DNA of 64,000 bases from Kalaharituber pfeilii (Eukaryota > Ascomycota > Pezizomycetes > Pezizales > Pezizaceae). The DNA lies in contig WHUZ01000021.1 in NCBI GenBank assembly GCA_015179045.1, positions 620,001-684,000 on the forward strand. Reading direction: 5' to 3'. The notes beneath the pieces are model-generated. The model was not told the DNA's origin. It was given only the letters and a program-made list of their open reading frames with translations, and searched no databases. Of this stretch, positions 44,786 through 57,193 are shown piece by piece (the first letter of the stretch is position 1; the number at the start of each line of letters is the position of its first letter). The position numbers and the translations under genes are program-made.

Positions 44786-45394
44786 ATTAGCGGGTATAAC
44801 TTAGGATAACACTTGGTGCTTGACCTCTCCACCGGGCAGCGATGCTCCTGGAGGTCCATTCGGTGGCTCGTGTGCAATGACGGTGGCTTGTGTCCGGATC
44901 GTGGCTTGCATGCTATGACGATGCAACCAAGCATTGCGATATAGGTACATGCATGACCTGTGATTGCCCTTCTGTACTGGGGTATCGGTTAACCAGGTCG
45001 AATCCTTACTAGCAGTCTTACGATCAATAAACAAGTGGATATCCCCTTCCTGGTAGTTCTTGACGGCTTCACTCCTTCTTGTCATGCAATGTGCCCAACC
45101 CGGAATACACATACTTGAAAGCGAGCTATAGCTTATCGTTTACAAGGGGCAGGACTTCAATAGCAACCTCGAGAGGCGAAGGGCGGTGGTAGTGCTGTGC
45201 AAGGCCGTCTTCGACTATAGCAGCTGGAGGAGGACATGAGGGGCGGGCGGAATGTCTCTGTCCAGCCACTTTCTGACTGGACAGAAGCCGGGATAAGTGA
45301 CGCTAAACTATATATATATCTAAAGCGACCGCTAAGCTACTAGTATCTACAACCTATGTCTACATCCCTGTTAGAAACCATGAGCCGAACACAC
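44786..45394. other. No supported gene
   Basis: A minus-strand frame at 44801-45112 (103 codons) shows no family and crosses no conserved motif. No other signal. Confidence 0.3.
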
Positions 45395-45560
45395 GCGAAA
45401 CAGTCCGAGCGAAACAGTCCGAGCGAAACAGTCCGAGTGTGTAAAACATCCGAACATCCGCGATGGCCTAAGCACTCCGAACATCCGCGATGGCCTAAGC
45501 ACTCCGAACATCCGCGATGGCCTAAGCACTCCGAACATCCGCGATGGCCCAAACACTCCG
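45395..45560. repeat. Two adjacent minisatellites (14 bp and 27 bp units)
   Basis: Three copies of CGAAACAGTCCGAG (14 bp) are followed, about 10 bp on, by four copies of a 27 bp unit containing CTCCGAACATCCGCGATGGC. The 27 bp unit is open on both strands (HSEHPRWPK and RMFGVLRPS repeats), so apparent proteins here are probably artefacts. Confidence 0.9.
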
Positions 45561-46016
45561 GACTGAGTATTCCATATTAGGCAGTCCAAATACTTAGCTG
45601 TTCTGTTCACTGGTTTTGTATGCAACTTCGTGTTATAGAGTTTTTGTATATATATGGGCTCTGGAAGCCCCGTTCGTGATTGATCATTAGAATCGAATAC
45701 ACACATCTCTGAGCCTATTCCTCTGTACTCCTTTTCACAGGTTATGAGCCCGGACTGTGCAATATAGTCCACCGCATTTTTTTTTTTTTTTTTTTTTTTT
45801 TTCACGTGACCCCGCTTGTAGCTGTTCGCCATGGCAGGGCCCCTGGGTCTAGACCCTCAAAGCCCGGAGGCAGGCTTATCTACCTAAATCTTCCACCGCC
45901 ATCTCTACAAACGAAAACATCAACCCCTCCCCGCCCCACTTCCCCGAGGCACTTAAAAATAGCTACGTCTTTCTTCCCCCGCCACCTACTAACAAACGGA
46001 AATTCGCCCCCTCCCC

Positions 46017-49000
46017 CTACACCTTCAGCGAACCAAAAAACTCTCCCAGCGCATTCACCATCTCCCCATTCTCCTGTTCCACCATCCATTTCTTGTCGTC
46101 AATATCCTCCCACCTTCCCCATCCTTCCAGGTACTCCACCTCCTCACACCCGAACGCCAGGTGGTCCGCCGTTTGCCTTTTCCCGCATCCACATACACTC
46201 CCCTCCATCACTTTCCCGATCCTTATTTCCCACTCCTTCCCCATCCCCTTTCCAGTTCTCAACCTCGTGAACGCCGTTGCAGCCCCCCTTCTCCACTCCA
46301 TCACTGCGCCTCCCCCGTACCCCCTTTCTTTTCTTTCCGCCACGCGCAGTCGCTTCCATTTCTGCCGCAGCCCTCCTTCTGTCACCACCGACCTCCCTAT
46401 CCTGTCCGCCGCCTTCTTTGCTTCGACGTCCGCCGCCTCGTTGCCGGCGACACCAATGTGTGCCTTGACCCACATCAGCTTGACGTCCCCCCCCTTCTCC
46501 TTCTTTCTGCGATTTCATCTACCACCCTCCTTAGGTCTCCGGTTCGTGCTTTCCCTAGTCTCCCCGCCTTCTTCACTGCCGCGATTGCTGCCTGTGAGTC
46601 AGTTAGGACGACTACGTTCGCCGGTGCCGGTACTGCTCTTTCCAACCCCCTTCTCATCCCCTTCACCTCCCCGTCCCACACCGTCGCCCCCGTCCCCATC
46701 TCTTCTCCTCCCCCGCCGTCCCACTTCCAAAAACCCCCTCCTACTCTCCCCTTCTCATTCATGCTGCCGTCCGTATAGACGGCCCCTGCCCCCTGTGTTG
46801 CCCAGAAGATCGCTGACTCCCACTCCTCCGCCCCCCCCCCTTTGCGACCTTCGCTATTGGCCTCTTCTATCTCCACTTTCGCACATCTCCCTCCCCATGA
46901 CACTTCGTCTACCCCCTCCGGCATTACGAAGCTCACTGTGCTCTGTACCCTCCCCGCTACCGACTCGAAACCATCCTTCTTCTGCGTCACCCACCCCGCG
47001 CTCCAATCCTTCCAGTCCCGACCCCGCTCCTCCACGTCCCCCTCCCCCTGAAGTCCGCGGTCCAGATGTCTCCACAGCCCTCCGGGTCCCCCATACTCCT
47101 CGCTACAAACCGCGCCTGTGCAGCGTCTAATGCTGTCTCCGCACTCTCCACTCCGGCGATCCAGTTGACTTTCTGCATCGCTGCTCCGTGGACTGCTCCC
47201 GTGGCCTTTTTCAATACCTGGTACTGAATCTTTTCCATTTCCCTCCTCCACTCTTTCTGCCCCCTCCATCCTATCTCCGAACCCCACATCATCACCGCTC
47301 TGATCATCCCCGTGTACAACTGTCGCCAGCTCCGTGGGCTCATTCCCCACTGCCCCGCGCCCACCCCCATCATGGCTCCCGTGAGCTTTCTCGCCTTCTC
47401 TATCCTCGCCTTCCAATGGAAGTCGAAGTCTAGAGTCGAATCAAAGATTACTCCCAGCCACTTCACTCTCTCCACCTCCTTCCTCTTTCTCTTCCCCTTG
47501 CCGAAGACAATGTCTTCGTGCTTTGTTTTCTCTAACGGCACCCCCCATTTCTCTGCTATCTCCTTCGTTATCCTTCCCAGCTTCGCCCTCAATCTCTCTT
47601 GGTCCACCTCCCCCTCCCAGTCCCACGCCGTCACATTGATGTCGTCAACGTACGACGGAACCTCGCACTCCACCTCCGGGCACTCCCTCCTCAGTGTCTC
47701 CTCCAAATCCTCCAGCATCGGTGCCAACCATATCAAGAAAATGACTGGTGACAGCGGCGATCCCTGCGGTACCCCCACGTTTGCTCTTCCTTCCCCTCTG
47801 ACTACCCCATCCCACTCCACCGTAAACCTTCTCTCCCTAAAGAACCCTTTCAGCCACCCCTCCCACCTACCCGCTCTCTCGTCTCTTTTTATCCTGCCCA
47901 AAACCTCCTCCCCTTTCACGTTATTGAAACCCCCTCTCACATCATCGAGACTCCATACTGACCCCCCTTTTCTTGCCAGACACCTCTGCGTTTTGGTGAC
48001 GGCCCTCATCATTGCTTCTGCGGCGTTCCTCCCTTTCCTGCCTCCGAACTGGTGTCGATGGAAAAGTCGGTCCGCCCTCTGCAGCTCGTTTGCCACCACT
48101 TTTTCTCCCAACTTCGCCACGCAGTTAATCAAATTTATTGGTCTCCAACTCCTCACCTGGGACTTGTCCTTCCCCGGCTTCGGAATCATGACCACTTTGC
48201 TTAACTGCCACTCTCTTGGTGTCCTCCCCGCCGCCATCTCCTCCGCCATCTGTGTCATTAGCCCCTTTCCTAACGGGGTCTTCATCACCAGCTTCAAGAA
48301 CTTGTATGATACTCCATCGGGTCCCGGTGCCGACACATTGCTCGTCCCCCTTAGGGCGTCCTCCAGCATTCCCACGATCTTCTCTACCCCATATCCCGGT
48401 CCCTCCCCACTCTCCTCCCCTTCGTCCTCCCTACCCTGTCTCTCTTCCCACTGGAAATTCCTCAGGACAAGTGCTTCGCACTTGTCTTGGTCCGTCCTCA
48501 GCTCTTCCCCCTCCTCTCCCTTCAACTTCCCCATAGTCGCTTTCAACCTCCACGGGTCTTTAGCTACCCTAGCAACCACCCACGGATCCTTCTCCCCCAT
48601 CTCCTCCGCGAAGGCCCTCCAGCACTCCTCCTTCTCCTTTTTTATGTTCGCCTTGAGGGTCCTCTTCGCCTGCTTCCATTTCTCATACCTCTCTGGGTCC
48701 ATCCCCTTTGCTCCTTGACCCACCCCTCCTCTCCCCGCTGCCGTCACCTCCTTTCGAAGGCTCGTTAGCTTCTTTGACCACCATTTCTTACTCCTCCTGC
48801 ATACCCTCACTCCCCGACTGTGCCTTTCCTTGAGGTCCAAAAGTTTCTCGTACGGGTTTCCCCCCGCAGTCCCTCCACCCACTCCCCTTTCTTTTCCCCG
48901 TCCCACTCCTTCATGTCTTCCACCAAATCCTCCACCTCTTCAAAATTCACCCTCCTTCTTTTCTCTCCTCCTCCCCTCTCTGTGTTCTCCCACTCCGTGC

Positions 49001-49647
49001 CTATAGCTGCGTGGTCTGAACTCAAAAAGACCTGTTGCATCCCCTCCTTCACCTCTTCTCCCATCCCCTTCTGCCAACACAAATCAATGACCGACTCCTG
49101 TATCACCCCCTCCTCTGTCTCCTCCACGTCATTTCTCCTTCCGTGTTGACCAGCTCCCATCCGTCCCCTTCGAAGAACTCCTTTATCACCGTCCCCCTCC
49201 CATTATTTTGCACTCCCGCCCCACCCCACGCTTGATGGTGGGCGTTCCAATCCCCCAGAATGACCCCTTTCCTCCCGTCCCACTCCTTCTCTATCTTTCC
49301 TAGCACGTTCTCCATGTCCTCTTTCTTCCAATTGGGCTGGACGTACACTCCCCTACTCTCGTCCCCTCCACCTCCGCCCAAACCCAATTCTTTTCTTCTT
49401 CTCTCACCCTCACCTTCCCTATCCTCCCCTTGCTCACGTGTAACACTACCCTCGTTCCCTCTCTCACCTCCGACTTTATGTCGAAAGATGGGTGGGTCGT
49501 CGTTACCCAGCTCCCTCCCTTCTTCTCTACCCATGCTTCTAATACAAAAAACATATGCAACCCCTCTCTACTCGCCCACTCCAACGCCACGTGCGTGTTG
49601 GCCACCCCGCCCTGCACGTTCTGACATCCTATCTTCCACTTCACCAT
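46017..49647 (-). pseudogene. LINE A ORF2: endonuclease, reverse transcriptase, RNase H, frameshifted
   Basis: From an ATG at 49647: endonuclease (GCQNVQGGVANTHVALEWAS; GVILGDWNAHHQAWGG; FLSSDHAAIGTEW), then RT from about 48.9 to 47.0 kb. RT motifs: VVMIPKPGKDKSQVRSWRP, SLDDVRGGFNNV (motif A), GVPQGSPLSPVIFLIW (motif B), PSYVDDI (motif C) and VKWLGVIFD. RNase H follows: AVYTDGSMNEKGRVGGGFW, VWDGEVKGMRRGL, VVVLTDSQAAIAAVKKAG and MWVKAHIGVAGNEAADVEAK hold the catalytic D, E, D and H/D. The end is VCGCGKRQTADHLAFGC. The frame changes at least five times (near 49.3-49.5, 49.13, 48.85, 47.03 and 46.475 kb), so this copy cannot make the full enzyme, yet the RT block is open for 639 codons. The copy is probably young but dead. 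Confidence 0.88.
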
Positions 49648-49852
49648 GTGGACTTCGGGGCTTCGGTCCTCTCATCCAGGGTGGGTGCCCAGGCGGAATC
49701 CTCAATGCCCTCCACATCCTTCTTCACCCCTTGCATGCCTTCTGCCTCATCGTCCCAACTTCCTTCCTTCTCCTTTCTTTTTGCTTTCGTTTTCGCCTCC
49801 CTCAGAATCTCGCTAATCTCCTCAGCTTCCTTCTGACTTCCGGCATTGAAAA

Positions 49853-52686
49853 CTATTCCCCCCTCTCCCTCCTCCCCCGCCTTCTTCCTTTTTGAGCCCT
49901 CCCCTCCCCAGCTCCCGTTCCTTTCCTTTTTTCCGTAATCGCCCTGAATGCCTCCTTCGCCCCCTCGTCATTGCATTCTTTCGCGACGTGCCCCTTCTTC
50001 TTGCACACCAGGCATGTAATCCCCCCCGTCGTCTGCTGGACTTGCATGTCTCGTGTTCGCGCCGCTCCCCCCTTGCCTCCTCCCTGTGCATACACCCCCT
50101 TCCCTTTCGGTCCCCTAGGAGCGTTCGCTGGTGGTGGCATCCTTATCACCCCTTCTGGCATCCCCTCCTCTCTTCTCCAATTTTGTCTAATCTCCGGTCT
50201 TCTCCCCTGCTGCTGTTTCCCCTTTGGGTTCCAAAGTTGTACCCACCTCGGTTTCCCCAGGATCATCACCCTCTCTTTACACAACCTCTCCGCCTCCTCC
50301 GCATTCGCTACCTCGAACGTCACCGAACTCGACCTCGCCGTCTGTGGGTTCGGTGCCCAAGCAAACCTATGCGGGCCCCGGTTCCCTGCTTTTAGCTCCG
50401 GGTTTTCCTTCTTCACCAACTCCGCGACCTCTTTGTCCGTAACTGCTCCCTTCTGCACCGGTACCCCTTTTATCACCAGCCTTACTGCCTTTTTGTTTTC
50501 CACCCACACCCTCACTGTATCCTTGTACATTGCCCTGATGAGGTCGTCACACTTCTTCAACACCTCCTCATCTTTCATCCCCGCAGGTATCTCCTCGACT
50601 TCCCACACCCTCTCGAAGACGCATACCTCCCCGTGTATGTCCAGCTTCCTGACTCGGAACATGGGTTTTTTCTCCGTAGCCTCCCAATCCCGCCTCGCCT
50701 GCTCGAACACCTTTATCCCCTTTTCTTTCTCTTTCTCCCACGCCTCCCCTTTTGCCACCACCCTCTCCTTATGCTGGGAGGTTACTTGTATCTTCCTCAT
50801 CTTCTTTCCCCCCACGATTTGCCAACCCTCCCCCTCCTGCTTGACTTCTGCCGTGAGGAATCCCCTATTCTCCCGCTCGATCCTCTCCGCTTCCTCTTTG
50901 GCTTCCCTTGCCTTCTTCTCGTCCTCCGCCTTGCTGGATTCCAGCGCCTCCCTTTCCAATTTGCTCGCGCGCTCTTTTGCCAACAGCAGCTCTCTCTTCC
51001 TCAGCCTTTGTTGTGCGTCGAGGGTGTTGTGTGCCTCGATCGCTGCCTCCTGTTTGCGCTTTTCCTCCTCCTCCGCCCTCTTCTGCTCCTCTGCCTTTTT
51101 TGCGATCCTTCTCGCCTCCGCCTGCCTTTCTCTTTCCATTTCCTTTTCCCTATTTTCCTTTTCTACCTGCCGTCTCTTCTTCTCCGCCCTGTCTTTCTCC
51201 TCGGTCGTCGCCAATCCCATGTGCGCATGTATGCTCACGACCATGTCCTCCAGCCTCTTTACTCTTTCCGCCATCCCCTTTTCTTCTCCGGAGTTGACAT
51301 TCTTCTGAACGTCCTCTGCCCACATCCTCATCCCCTTCGCCTTATTCTCTGTCAGCTGTTCCTCTGCCACCCACAGTCCCCTACCCTTTCTATCCTGTTC
51401 CCCCGCCTCCTTTATGAACTCCTGCCATGTGTACCCAAGGCATCCGTCCATCAATTTCGCCACCCCCTCCTCTGCCTTTCGGACCTTCTTCGTGGTTTTT
51501 CCCCTCGCTCTCTTCCCCTTTTCCTTCTCGGCAACCTCCCACATCTGTGCTCTTCTCAGGAAAATGATTGCCGCGTCTACTAATCCTTCCTCTACACTCA
51601 TCTCCCCTCCTTCTCCCATCTCCTCATCCTCCTCTCCCTCCTCCCCTTCTTGCATCTCTTCCTCCTCTTCCCTCATCTCCGTTTCCCCCGCCTGCGTATC
51701 ATCTACTTCCTCCTCCTGGGTCTGTGTGACCTCCGTCAAGTCCACGACCGGAATTATTGGCACTGCCGGTGCCACTTCCGGTGTGACCAGGTCGACTACC
51801 GGTACCGCCGGTGTAACCCTGCTCTTTGTTTGTTCCCTCTCCTGCGTGACTCCTTCCGGTTGGGAGTTTGGGATTTCTTCAAGACTCAGGAAATCTCTTG
51901 TCCCTGGGGCCGGTGTTCCGAAAAGGTTGGTTTTGGATGGTGCTGGGTCCCAGAATGGGCTTACCCCTCCAACTTCCTCATCCTCCTCCATCGCCTCCTC
52001 CATCGCTTCCAGAATGGGCGGAGCCCATCGGCTCCGGTTCCCTCTCTTCGATGGTGACTCTTGCTCTTGCTGTACCCCCCTGACCCTTCCCCCTGTTACC
52101 CTCGGGGTCCTTAGCACTCTCTGTGCTGTCCCCCCGTTTTAACATTCCTCACCGTGATAGTTCCCATCAAATCCTCCCCCTGCTCCTCCCACTCCTGGTA
52201 CATTACCATCCCCGCTTCCCTCAAATCCCTATCCAGTTCCTCATCCGATACCTCCTTGCCCATCAAGCACTCTGTCAAGATTTTCCTAATCATCCTCCTC
52301 TTCGATGGGTCTCTTAAGTCTTGGCTCTTGAACTCAATCGTCTCTTCCCCCCTCTCAATCATCTTTTTCTCCGTTTCTACTTTCAGGTCCATTAATGAAA
52401 GCACTTCCCCTTCCTCCACTTTCGCCCTTTCCCATACATTCGTTCTCTGTGTAGCCTCCACCAGTAACTCCCCAATCGTCTTCCCTTCTCCAGGTTCCCC
52501 TGCCTCCCCTTTCTTGCTGAAAAAATCCTCCGCCTCCCACTCTGTCACCTCTTCCAAGGTATATTGACGTTCCCCGTAGAACACCGTACTCTTCTTGCCC
52601 CACTCTCCTGGCAGGCACGGTCCAAATATCCCGATTCCTTCGCCCTTTCCCTTCTCTACCCTCTTAGTCTTAAGTCCCTGAAACAT
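49853..52686 (-). pseudogene. LINE A ORF1 (gag-like, CCHC knuckle), split by a shift
   Basis: Upstream frame 52686-52111 (191 codons, starts MFQGLKTKRVEKGKGEG) and downstream frame 52117-49853 (754 codons). They overlap by a few bases, and the downstream one has no ATG at its start (it opens with GTG), so the two were most likely one ORF1 of about 940 residues. The shift lies near a run of six C/G at 52130-52135. The protein has an acidic N-part, a long charged coiled coil (about 51.3-50.8 kb; EEAERIERENRG), a gag/RRM-like part (FRVRKLDIHGEVCVFERVWE) and a CCHC knuckle near the C-terminus (CLVCKKKGHVAKEC). It would bind the LINE RNA. A programmed frameshift is possible but unsupported. Confidence 0.8.
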
Positions 52687-53149
52687 TGTTTTTGCCGACA
52701 GCCTTCTATCCTGTTGCCCTTCTCTTGTTTTGTTCTTTTCCTTTTATTTCTTTGTGTATGCGGCGCCTTCTGTTCTTGCCCTTTTTGGCCGTTCTCTGTT
52801 TTGAGCCTAGCCCCTGACACTAGGCCCTAAATCGCAGGTCGATCCTCTTTCGAACTGTTGCTGTTTCTGTTCTAGTGTGCCCAGCCACGATCGGCAGGTC
52901 AGTCTAACCCCAGTGGGTATGCACTGGCCCCAACGAGGTGCTAGGGCCCTGTTTCTTAACGTTTGTATGAGAAGCCCCTGAGAGAACTCATAAAACTTAA
53001 CCTTGATAGAACGAGTCCTAACGTTCTGAATTCTGTAAATCAAAAGAGATATTTTTCCTCAGGCGGTCCTGAGCTTCGTTTTGATACCACTTTTACTTTC
53101 TGGAGGCGCCGGGAAGTTGGAGTTCCTCCAAGCGCTCGTTCTGTAGAAG

Positions 53150-53854
53150 TTGTTGTCGGTGATCAAGGGGTATGAGCAGATAGAAGGAGTGAATTATGGA
53201 GAGACCTTCACCCCTGTCCCAAAATTTACTACTGTTAGAATACTGATGGCCTTAGCAGCTTATAAAGATTGGGACATAGATCAGATGTATATTGTTACTG
53301 CCTTTTTACATCCAGAACTAGCTAAAGAGGTTGATATGGCACAGCTGAAAGGATTTGAGGCGAGTGGGAGTATGAAAGTTTACCGGTTGAAGAAGGCGCT
53401 AAAAAATACAAGATGAAGGATATAGGAGCTGCCCGCCTGTTTATAGGGCTTGAGATTAAGAGTGACAGAGTGAACCAAACTTTTACGCCTCCATCAAACT
53501 TGATACTTTACCTCAATGATGAAGACGTTTAGTATTCAACTTACGTTAAAAGGCCTCTGAATGCCTTTCACTCCAAACTCTCTAGTGGGAAATTTAATTT
53601 ACACATGGATGCATCCTAGGAACTCACCCAGACCATCTACACAGTATTAGCATTAGAGCGTTTCAACTCAAATCCTACAAGCAGAACACGCTGCCGCTGC
53701 AAAATGAGTTTTTTGATACTTTCTACAGATGCTCAATCATGGCTTATCTATGGTGTTCATCATCAGGATATGTGTTACCTACACTCAATAGTAGTGCAAT
53801 CTCATGGAAATTGCAAAAACAACCTACTGTAGCTCTATCATGTACTGAGGCATA
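53150..53854 (+). pseudogene. Copia (Ty1) pol relic, left part: RT and start of RNase H
   Basis: The frame at 53150-53416 reads IKGYEQIEGVNYGETFTPVP and FTTVRILMALAAYKDWDIDQ then VTAFLHPELAKEVDMAQLKG, the N-terminal RVT_2 signature of Copia elements. It is followed by DIGAARLFIGLEIKSDRVNQ and, at 53755-53854, GYVLPTLNSSAISWKLQKQP then TVALSCTEA, the Copia RNase H start. The YVDD region is deleted or unreadable. The relic is cut at 53854 by the LINE at 53855-57309 and resumes at 57310. Confidence 0.85.
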
Positions 53855-53857
53855 ATC

Positions 53858-56800
53858 ATGCAAGACTGGAATACGCACAGCCCGATGTGGAGTTTAAAAG
53901 GAACTGGGGAGAACGGAAAGGGTAGGAGACTGAGGGAGAGAATGGAGGAGGCTGGCTTTGCCTTGAAGGGAGAAAGAGTAGGAACGTGGAGGAGAGAAGT
54001 GGAAGGCAGGGTGCGAGAATCGAGAATAGACTTGGTGTGGGTAAGGGGGGTAGAGGGGGTGCAGGTAGAGCTGTGGGAAGGGGGCTCAGACCACTCAGGT
54101 CTGGTAGTGGAGTCACTGGAGTGGGAGGAGGGGGAGAAGGGAGGGAGAGAAATGGAAGAGAGGGTGAGAATTGATTGGGAAAGGGTGGAGGAAGAGGTCG
54201 AGGGGTGGGGCGGAGAATGGGGAGACGAAGAGAAGAAGAAGTGGCTAGAAAGGGTAGGAAAGGCCCGAGAGGGGAGCGGGTATGAGAGACTCAAATGATG
54301 GAAGGAGTCTCTAGAGAAGAAAGTAAGGGTAAGAGGGAGGAGTAAAAGGTGGTAGACGGAAGAGATTGAAGAGATGAGGAAGGAAGTCAATAGGCTAGCG
54401 CGAGGAGGGGTGGGAGCTAGGGCGAGGTTAAGAGAGAAAGACTCTGAAAGAGAGAGTGAGGGGGTGGAAGGTGGCAGTACAGAAGCTGAAGTGGAAGATC
54501 CGAGAGGAGAAGAAGAGGTGCTGGAGGGACTTCATGGAAGAGGAGGGGCACAGTGACCCATGGAGAGTGGTGAGGGTAGCAAAGGACCCTTTCAGAGGTA
54601 AAGAGAGAATGGGGTTGCTAGTAGATGAGGAGGGAAGAGATTTAGAAGAGAACGAGGAGAAGATGAGGGCATTGATGAGAAGGAATTTCGAGTGGAGGGA
54701 GAGCGGAGAAGACGAGGAGAAAGAGGTAGGAGGGGACGGAGGGGTAGGAGAGGTAGATAAGAGGGAGAGAGAAAGGGTAGAGAAGGAAGTGAGGGCCACG
54801 TTACAGAGCACCAAGAATAACTCGGCTCTAGGACCGGACGGAATCGGGTACCGGCTGATCAAGGCGGCCTTGAGGACACCTATAGGTGATGAGCTAGTGA
54901 GGGAGATCACTGAGAATTGGATTCGAAATGAAACTCCGAAGGAGTGGAAGGAGATGCGAGTGGTCATGATACCCAAGCCGGGATCCAGGGAAGGATATCA
55001 AGGCCACGAAAGCATGGAGGCCCATCAATCTGATCAACTGCATTGGGAAAATTGGGGAGAAGGTGATGGCTAACAGGCTGCAGAAAGAAGACCGAGTTTT
55101 CCATAGGCTTCAGTTGGGAACTCGGAAAGGAAGGAATGCCACTCAAGCAATGGCAAGGGCAGTGACAAAGGTACAGAGGTAGGGGAGGAAGAGCAGCATG
55201 AGTGACAGCGGATGTCAAGGGTGGCTTTAACATCGTGAGGAGGGAGGTAGTTCTGAGGAGGATAGAAGAGAGAGGGAGTGAGGAGATTAAGAAGAAGAGG
55301 GGGTGGTTGGAGAAATTCATGGGTGGGAGGGAGTTCGGGGTGTGGTGGGATGATGAGGAGAGGGGGTGAGGCAGGTCAAACGTGGGGGTGCCGAAAGGGT
55401 CCCCACTCTCACCAGTCATTTTCCTAATCTTCATGGCGCCTACAATCGAGAAGATGGAGGAGAGGGTAAGGAGGGTAGCCGCTGGAGCGGAGGCAGAGGC
55501 GCTGTTATATGTGGACGATTTAGCTGCAATGAACCTGGATTGGAGCCTGCCTCCGGGCTTTGAGGGTCTAGACCCAGGGGCCCTGCCATGGCGAACAGCT
55601 ACAAGCGGGGTCACGTGAAAAAAAAAAAAAAAAAAAACCTGGATTGGCACAACTATTGGGATATGAGACGATTGAGGGAGAAGGTGAAGGTGATGGCAGA
55701 GGTGGCAGAAGAAGATCAGGTCCCACTGGAGGAGTCGAAGTAGGAGATGATAACGTTTGGGGTGGGGAAGAGGTAGAAGAAGTAAGGGGAGAAGATAAAG
55801 TGGCTAGGGGTCATTTTTGATGAGAATCTGACTTTTAGCCCACACTAGCGAAACTGAGTAGGAAGGGCGAGGAGTTTGGCAGGGACGCTGGCGGGGCTGG
55901 GGAATAGGGACTGAGGGATATCACCATGGAGCTGGCGGCAGGTATATACAGGGATGGTGAGAGCGGTGGCAATGTGGGGGAGTGAGATTGGGTGGAGAGG
56001 CCAGAAGGAGTGGAAGAAGGAGATGGAGCGAGTACAGCTGCAAGTTTTGAAGAGAGCAGCTGAAGGGGGGAGAGGTGCTGGGGTAGAGGGGGTGAATGCG
56101 ATATGCGGAGTGGAAGACGTGGAGATGGTACTGGATGGCGCACAAGCGAGAGCGATCATCCGGGAGGTGGAGGTGCTGTCAGAGCTAGCGGAGCTTTACA
56201 CGGGCGACTTCAGAGTAGGGAGTGAGAAGAGAGAGAAGGAGGCGAGAAACTGGAGAGACTGGGGGATGCAGTGGGCACTGGCCGAGAAAGATGGGTATGA
56301 AGCAGTACTGGACTACTGGCAAGGTCAGTGGGCGAGGTTTTCGGAGGAGGGGGAGGAGATCTCGTGGAGAGGGGGGTGTGAGAAGGTGGAGGTGGAGAAC
56401 GCGGTGAGGCTAGGAAGAAAGAAAGGAGGAAGAGAGGAGTCGGTTGAGGAAGCCGGAAGAGGGAGGGCGGTCCTCTTCTCAGATGGCAGCAAAATCGAGG
56501 ATAGCAAGGTGGGGGCGGGTGTATGGGGGAGATCGGCAGTGGTTGCGGAGGTGGTGGGAAGAACAGTAACAGTGTTTGACGGGTAGGTGAGGGGAGTGAG
56601 AAGAGCCTTGGAGAGTGTGCCGGAGGAGGTACCGGTCCTGATCTGTCTGGATTCAGAAGCTGCCATCATGGTGATTAAGAAAGCAGGCAGAGAGGGGAAG
56701 GGGAAAATGGAGGATGTGAGGAGGGTAGTGGATGCAGTGGCAAGGAGGAAGAGGAAGGGGGGTAATGCGAAACTGATGTGAGTTAAGGCTCACATTAGAA

Positions 56801-57193
56801 TTGCAGGGAATGAGAAGGCAGATGAGTAGGCGAAGAAGGGGACGATGGAGAAGGAGAGGGAGGTGGCCACCAGGAGTGGGGTGCGCCAAAGGATAAAGGC
56901 GTGGAGGAAAGAGAAGAGAGAGAGAGATAGAGGGGTTCGGAAGAGGAAAGGTCATGGAGTGGAGTAGGGTGGTGACATCAAACTTCACTGCATTGCGACT
57001 GGAGCGAGGAAGGTGTACTATAGTATGGTTGAAGAAGCTGGAGGTGGCGGAATCGGATAGGTGCAGGTGTGAGGAGGTGCAAATGGGGGAGCATCTCGCT
57101 TTCCGATGCAGAAGCCAGAAGAACCGTCCAGAAGGTTTTGAGAGGTGTAGCGACATGAGAAAGAGCAACGGCGCGATGGGGCCATGTACGTAG
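53858..57193 (+). pseudogene. LINE A2 ORF2 relic: endonuclease end, RT, RNase H
   Basis: Blocks in shifting frames: endonuclease C-part (53858-54298); RT from 54456 with LGPDGIGYRLIKAALRTP and MRVVMIPKPG; motif B GVPKGSPLSPVIFLIF at 55385; motif C LLYVDDLAA at about 55505. RNase H has VLFSDGSKIEDSKVGAGVWG (56470), ICLDSEAAIMVIKKAGREG (56642) and VKAHIRIAGNEKADE (about 56785). A knuckle-like end CRCEEVQMGEHLAFRC lies near 57062. Stops and frameshifts are scattered along the whole length. Confidence 0.85.
55544..55635 (+). mobile_element. LINE A tail-only insert, longer form, nested in LINE A2 RT
   Basis: It starts AGCCTGCCTCCGGGCTTTGA, includes the palindrome GGGTCTAGACCC and the standard tail, and ends in A(n). 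Perfect 12 bp target duplication AACCTGGATTGG at 55532-55543 and 55636-55647. The insert interrupts the RT just after motif C. Confidence 0.96.

Larger units (their letters stand above)
45777..52955 (-). mobile_element. Near full-length LINE family A (Tad/I-like with RNase H)
   Basis: The minus-strand element ends at 45777 in poly(A), preceded by the family A tail (GGGTCTAGACCCAGGGGCCC then TGCCATGGCGAACAGC...). It carries ORF1 with a CCHC knuckle and ORF2 with endonuclease, RT, RNase H and a terminal zinc-knuckle-like motif. A ~270 bp GC-rich 5' leader lies upstream of ORF1. The 5' end is placed near 52955, where composition changes abruptly; no target duplication could be matched, so this end is approximate. 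It is the reference for the truncated copies at 1.48, 53.86 kb and the solo tails. Confidence 0.9.

Noticed and set aside
46093..48718. Long plus-strand frames (345 and 468 codons) opposite the LINE ORF2
   Set aside because: They are antisense shadows of a GC-skewed coding strand: Pro/Ser/Leu-rich with no motif, whereas the minus strand shows endonuclease, RT and RNase H motifs.
49971..52142. Plus-strand frames of 445, 316 and 242 codons opposite LINE ORF1
   Set aside because: Shadow frames of the charged coiled-coil ORF1; composition is Ser/Phe/Leu-rich and they lack any domain.
45777..52955. Target duplication for the near full-length LINE A
   Set aside because: The 3' flank word TATAGTCCACCGCA was not found near 52.7-53.2 kb, so the 5' end remains approximate and no duplication is claimed.
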